A stretch of 13,715 nucleotides of DNA from Spirogloea muscicola (Eukaryota > Streptophyta > Zygnematophyceae > Spirogloeales > Spirogloeaceae), in NCBI GenBank assembly GCA_009602725.1, contig WELB01000094.1:221676-235390 (forward strand), in the 5' to 3' direction. The position numbers and the translations under genes were made by a program. How positions within the stretch are numbered: position 1 is the first letter of the stretch; every line of letters starts with the position of its first letter. Shown piece after piece: positions 9,298-13,715 of this stretch. The notes beneath the pieces were generated by a model that saw nothing but the letters and a program-made list of their open reading frames with translations, was not told where the DNA came from and ran no database searches.

Positions 9298-9749
9298 ACA
9301 TGATTGGCCCATGTCCAAGTGCAGCAAGCCAAGCCATCATACCCTCAAGAAAGTAACCCGTCATGCCCACTGTGGGTGGGGTTTCCAGTCCAAGTGAAGA
9401 GCATGACAGAAGCACCAATGTGGTGCCCAGTGTGCGTATTACTTCAACAGAATGCGTTCATATGGTGATAAGCCAGGAATCAAGCAGCACAGCCCAAGAA
9501 CTCTACAGGCAGCCTCTGTGGTGCCTGAGCCACCCCCTGGGCTTCCCGTTGTACATGGCCATAGAATGAGACCTGACGTGTCATAGAGGAGGGCTGGAGA
9601 GCCGCTCTTCTCTTACGAGGTGCAACCATGCTGATGCCCCAATGATTGAATAGAGCTTAAGGCTCTGCGTAGTTCCATGCGCTACAAGAAGCTGCCTAAA
9701 CAGCAAGACTGGTGGCCAGTCACCGTCCAGTTGCATAGATTCGTGAATA
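9298..9749. other. Convergent intergenic region (shared 3' ends)
   Basis: Lies between the stop codons of two convergent genes, so it should carry both 3' untranslated regions. No TGTAA is seen here on either strand; the nearest plus-strand one is at about 9940, within an intron of the opposing gene, which would make the transcripts overlap. A small stem, GCACCA-ATG-TGGTGC, is at 9412-9426. No gene is supported. Confidence 0.5.
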
Positions 9750-12700
9750 CTACGGCAAGCCGCCGAAGCCCGCAAGCATGGCGGCGCCCCCAGGCGGCGG
9801 CAGCTGCGGCTGCTGAGGAGCCAGCGGGAGGATGCGCACTCCGGAACCTGCAGCACCAGAACCAGAAATGTACAGATCAGTGGCAAGCTTCTAGTGGCAA
9901 GCTCCTTATCTTGGAGTTGCTTGACATGGAGGACACTGGCTGTAAATGAATCACATCTGCACACGGGCATGAAGACGAGTGGACCTGGCTGTGAGGTGCC
10001 CAGTGGTGGTCGCAGCTGGCTGCTCTTGGGCGGCCCGAGCGTTTTTGGCACAGCCCCCACTGGCGAGGAAGGCCCCAGGCTGCTGGCCCACATCGCCAAT
10101 GGTGGTTGCGGAGACGCCTGCTGCTGCGGCGGCAGCTGCGGTTGGTGCTGCTGGTGCTGCTGCGGCAGTAGCAGCGCCGGCAGGGGAGGGCCGGCCAGTG
10201 GGGGCGGCGCTTTCTTGTGCGGCTTGGGCAGCTGCTGATGCTTCTTGGGCTTGAGCACCACCTTTGGCAGCTGCTGCTGCTGCTGCTGGAGCAGGCCCAC
10301 AGGAGCCGCCGCGGCCCCTGGCACCGGCTGAGCCGGCGGCAGAGGCGGCGGGTGGGCCTGCTGGGGGTGCAGGCCCTGCTGCGACGACTGCAGCGGCGAC
10401 GGGGACGGAGGCGGCAGCGGCGGCGGCGGCGGCGGCAGCCGCGGCTGCTGCAGCAGCCCAGCCTGCGCCTGCGCGGCCTTGATGCGGCCCCCCAGGCCCG
10501 CGCCGTTCTTCTTCTCCCTGGGCTTCGCCACCTGCGCTGCACACTGTATGCCGTCTGTCAATGTACACAAGGCAATGACCTCAGCACCACTCAGGGCTTC
10601 TGAACATCATTAGTGAAAGCCTGGCTTGAAGTTAACGGGCCGCACGCGAGATGCTCTAGTGACATTAGCTGCTTCAGAACGTGCCTCTGCTTTGACTTGC
10701 ACACACACAACACTCCAGCATATGGCGATGGCTGCATACAATGCCCCACCTTCTTGCTCTCCTTGTTTGGCGAGCCCAGAGCAAGGGGTGTGGGCTGCTG
10801 CGCAGGCCGAGGGGGCGGCGGCGGCGGCGGCGGCGGCGCTGGCGGCAGCCTGACTGCCTGGGCTGGCCCAGCTGGCACAGGTGGTGGCGGCAGCACGGCT
10901 GTTGCGAGCTGCGCGCCGCTGGCCGCCGCCATGGCCCGCACGCACGCCTCGCGGAACATGGTGGATAGCACACCCCGCATCCGGTGGCTGTGCCGTACGC
11001 ACTCCAGCTTCACCGCCAGCGGCAGTGGAGCTTCGCAAGCCTTGCAGATTTGCAAATATCAGCACTGGCTCGGCGCGCGGCTCGCGCGAGCACAATGAGA
11101 TCAACTTAACCAAATCTAGAGCCTTCTCTGGCGAGCACACGTCATGCTTAGCCATCACACAGCGACAAGGTCAATACTGGTAGCAATCAGGGGGAGCGAG
11201 GGCGAGAGCGCGCCAGGCTGAGCTACAGCTGCTCACCGTAGTGATCCGTGACAAACACCTTGTGACGACTGGCTGAGTCGCCCACGCCGCGGTAGACGAT
11301 GCCCTCTGGAGAGGCCACCACAATGGCTGCCTGTCAATGAGCAGCCACAAACAGTAGGGCAGCTGAAGCAGTCGGCCCCCGATGTGCCAGAGTACGGTGC
11401 GTCCCAGAGTGGCTCACCCGGCAGGCGAGAGCCGCCAGCAATGAACGCCTCCAAGAGGGCGTCATAGGGGCGGTGCCGGCCAGGGACTGTGCGCTTGATG
11501 GCATCCGAGTGGTACTTGCCTGCGACAGCAAGCAGCAGCAAGCGCAGGAGTCAATTAAGCACTGCGCAAGAAGATGCACACCAAGGTGGCAAAGGTGTCC
11601 AGATGAGAACCCCAGGTCAACAAGCCTGGCTGTAGTGCAAGTACAAGTGAGTGTGGATTGGAAGAGATCAGCATGGCGCTTGATCGGGCAGCCTGTGACA
11701 GTGAAGGCTGATCAGGCTCGACGAAGTCAGCCGGCTAGCGATGCTCGACACAATAACAAGGGGCAACCTAAGAGCTTCATGCATCTTTGTGCCACCCACA
11801 GGTGAGGGGCCGCCGGCAGTGCGCGCCATTGTGGAGCAGCACGCCACACAGGAAATTGAGTTCCTGCGCCGATGGCGGGTTCCGGGCCCTGCAAGTGCCA
11901 GCGCAGCGGCGCCGGTGGCGTTAGTGCAGGAAGATGGGTGTAAGGGCCACGGACGGAGGCTGCCATCTTGTCGAAGGACAGTGTGGGCATCGCCCAGCAT
12001 CTGCAACGGCAGCTGTAATCACAAGGAGTCGAGCAACAGACGGGCACCAGGAGGGACCAGTGTTGACAGGGGCGCGCAGGGAAGTGCGCAACAGTCTTAG
12101 CAGCGCACATCTTGATGCGCTTGCGCGGCGAGAGAAGGGCGGCGTCCGCGGCGCTGCCCGGGCTGGGCCACCCCCGGTCCTCGTGCACGGGGCCTGCAGG
12201 TGGAGCACCCAGCGATGCTAAGCATGGGCGGCAAGCAGTGCCTGTGGCATCACAAGCGACTGATCCACAACGAGTTGCTTGGCAGGAGCAAGAGCTGCTT
12301 AAGGACGGCCAGCGGCAGCGGACCTCTGCCAGCATCTGCCACTGCGGCGTACTTGCGTGGCCTCCCGACCTTGGCGCCCGCCAGCTGGCTGACTGCATGG
12401 AGGAGCAGCAGTGCAAGCCATTCATAAGTCTTACTGCACTCACGGCCTTCTGGAGAGCGGCTCGCGGCACTGCCGGGCGAAGAAAGACGGAGCGCAGACT
12501 ACCGTCTTGGAGGAGCGGGAACTTGCGCCGGCCCTTCCGCGGCGGCTTCCTCGACGAGGTGCAGGCTGCCGGGGGGGCAGACGCAGTGGCGGCGGCCGTG
12601 GCTGCGCCTTCCGCGGCTCCGCCAACGGGCACCTGCGCGTCCTCCCTCTCGAAAGCCGGCCCCTTGCACCGTGCTGCAGAGACGAGAAGTTGGGGCTTAC

Positions 12701-13715
12701 ATAGGCGCGTCGGTGACAGCAACCACCCTCACATCCCGCTGCTGGACACGTCACCACTTGGGCGGACCCCCATGGCTATCGGGCCGGAGCGGCGGAGCTT
12801 GGGGTGGAGGGCGGTGCCTCACCGGCATGCGCGACGTACTGACTCTCCTTGAGGGGCTTGCAACATGCGTTGCAGATGACCTGCGTCGATCGGTCAGTCG
12901 GGCAGTCAGGCCACCGGTGAGCGGTCCAACGATGCCATCCCCACAGGCCAACGGGCTTCGGAGACTGCTGCGAGTAGCGCGGCGAAAGTCTTGCGAGTGT
13001 GAGGAGACGTGCAGAGTCAGGAGGGCCGAGAGGGAAATGGGTCTCACGATGGGGAGCTCGTCCTCCAGCGGCCTGCGGTCGAAGACGTGCATGTCTGGCA
13101 AAACCGAAGCGGCGCGAGAGATACAGGAGGGCTGATCAGAGCAGCCAAGATGAAATGAAGATAAGATAAGAAAAGATCAGAGGAAATGATCTGCTTTGCT
13201 TATTCCCTAAATTCATCATATGACTTTCAACAATACTAAATCTGCAGTCATTATGTATTATCAGTTCGGCCAGTCAGGCTGGGCATCATCGCGCTCCAGG
13301 CCATGCCGCAACGGCAGCCGGGAGCTGCGGCGGGAGCCATGCATGTGGGCTGCCGGCGCCCGCTGCCTGACCTTCCTCCTCCAGCAGGTTCGCCTCGTCG
13401 GCGTCCCGGATCTCGTCGGCCACCATCCTCAGCGCCAGCTCCTGCTGCGCCAGCTCCTCTGCGGGCGCCGCTGGTGCTTGGCGGCGCCGCGGCTTCAAGC
13501 GCCGCGGCAAAGGAACGCCGGTGCGGCGGCCATGGAGGGCAACGGAACCAGCCCGGCCTTGCCGGCAGCTCGAGGACTGCCGCAGCGCAGGCAGGGGAGA
13601 GGGAGCGCCCACCTGGCGAGGCGGCGGCGGCGGCGGCGGCGGTGGCGGAGGCGATGGCCTTCTCCACTCCCGAGAGGCGGCCCGAAGCGGCGGCGGCGGC
13701 GGGCCTGGCGTGGCC
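9750..13715 (-). CDS. Ataxin-7/Sgf73-like SAGA deubiquitinase-module subunit (SCA7 domain), 5' partial
   Basis: Twelve exons in transcript order: 13613-13715 (cut by the edge), 13372-13458, 13048-13094, 12823-12880, 12503-12673, 12109-12193, 11800-11888, 11418-11519, 11237-11326, 10750-11030, 9985-10531 and 9750-9847 (TAG). They join to 585 residues with every split codon consistent. Residues 35-79 are a helix ending DADEANLLEEEDMHVF. Residues 80-101 are a C2HC finger (C82, C85, H97, C101; VICNACCKPLKESQYVAHA). Residues 198-236 are an SCA7 domain with ligands C198-x9-C208-x5-C214-x2-H217, then KR, GR and YDALL, all diagnostic. Basic RKPPRKGRRK and SPRKRIKM patches lie between. Residues 278-320 contain VRHSHRMRGVLSTMFREA; the rest is Pro- and Gln-rich with Q453-458. 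In yeast and animals Sgf73/ATXN7 anchors the histone H2B deubiquitinase module to SAGA in the nucleus, and the SCA7 domain can contact nucleosomes. The donor of the exon ending at 12109 is the least certain. Confidence 0.88.
10271..10288 (-). repeat. CAG microsatellite (six units) coding polyglutamine
   Basis: Six uninterrupted CAG codons on the minus strand, in frame in the second-to-last exon of the ataxin-7-like gene, giving Q453-458 within a wider Gln/Pro-rich tail. The same exon has runs of CCG/CCA proline codons. On the other strand these give long false alanine-rich frames. Confidence 0.9.

Noticed and set aside
9951-10568. Long alanine-rich and arginine-rich frames on both strands
   Set aside because: These are frame shadows of GC-rich Pro/Gln codon runs in the ataxin-7-like gene; only one frame joins correctly to exons on both sides.
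11727-12722. 331-residue uninterrupted minus-strand frame as one exon
   Set aside because: It covers two real exons (12503-12673 and 12109-12193) but reads through their introns, and it misses the SCA7 frame.
13286-13612. Gene start at the ATG at 13612 (MGAPSPLP...)
   Set aside because: That ATG relies on intron sequence; the split codon at 13613/13458 gives SPEELAQQ joined to a clean upstream exon that continues off the window edge.

Overview
The window is nuclear DNA of a eukaryote, most likely a chlorophyte green alga. Three reasons support this: genes are split into many short exons by GT...AG introns of roughly 100-350 bases; GC-rich alanine-coding stretches alternate with more balanced sequence; and one gene looks plastid-targeted with a thylakoid-type membrane domain. 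The species cannot be named. All exon joins below were read by eye from splice sites, reading-frame continuity and family motifs; each complete model sums to a multiple of three.

Layout. (1) 1-738, plus strand: the last four exons of an actin-related protein 2 (ARP2) gene, cut by the left edge. (2) 739-3402: no confident gene. It holds a strong hairpin carrying a TGTAA polyadenylation-type signal, two smaller inverted repeats, several short open blocks that look weakly coding, and a cluster of a short dispersed repeat, two copies of which form a 52-base inverted pair. (3) 3403-9297, plus strand: a 20-exon gene for an 888-residue protein. It has an alanine-rich plastid-type leader, a hydrophobic segment, a CURT1/CAAD-like two-helix membrane domain, a long coiled coil of about 500 residues, and a short conserved-looking tail. 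(4) 9750-13715, minus strand: a 12-exon gene, 5' end outside the window, for an ataxin-7/Sgf73-type subunit of the SAGA deubiquitinase module. It has an N-terminal C2HC zinc finger, an SCA7 zinc-binding domain, and a proline- and glutamine-rich tail. Genes 3 and 4 converge with 452 bases between stop codons.

The genes do not form a pathway: actin branching, thylakoid architecture and chromatin regulation sit side by side, as is usual in a eukaryotic genome. The item most worth following is the apparent fusion of a thylakoid-curvature-type membrane domain to a long coiled coil built almost entirely of phase-0 exons. Next is an algal Sgf73/ataxin-7 homologue with both diagnostic zinc-binding modules.
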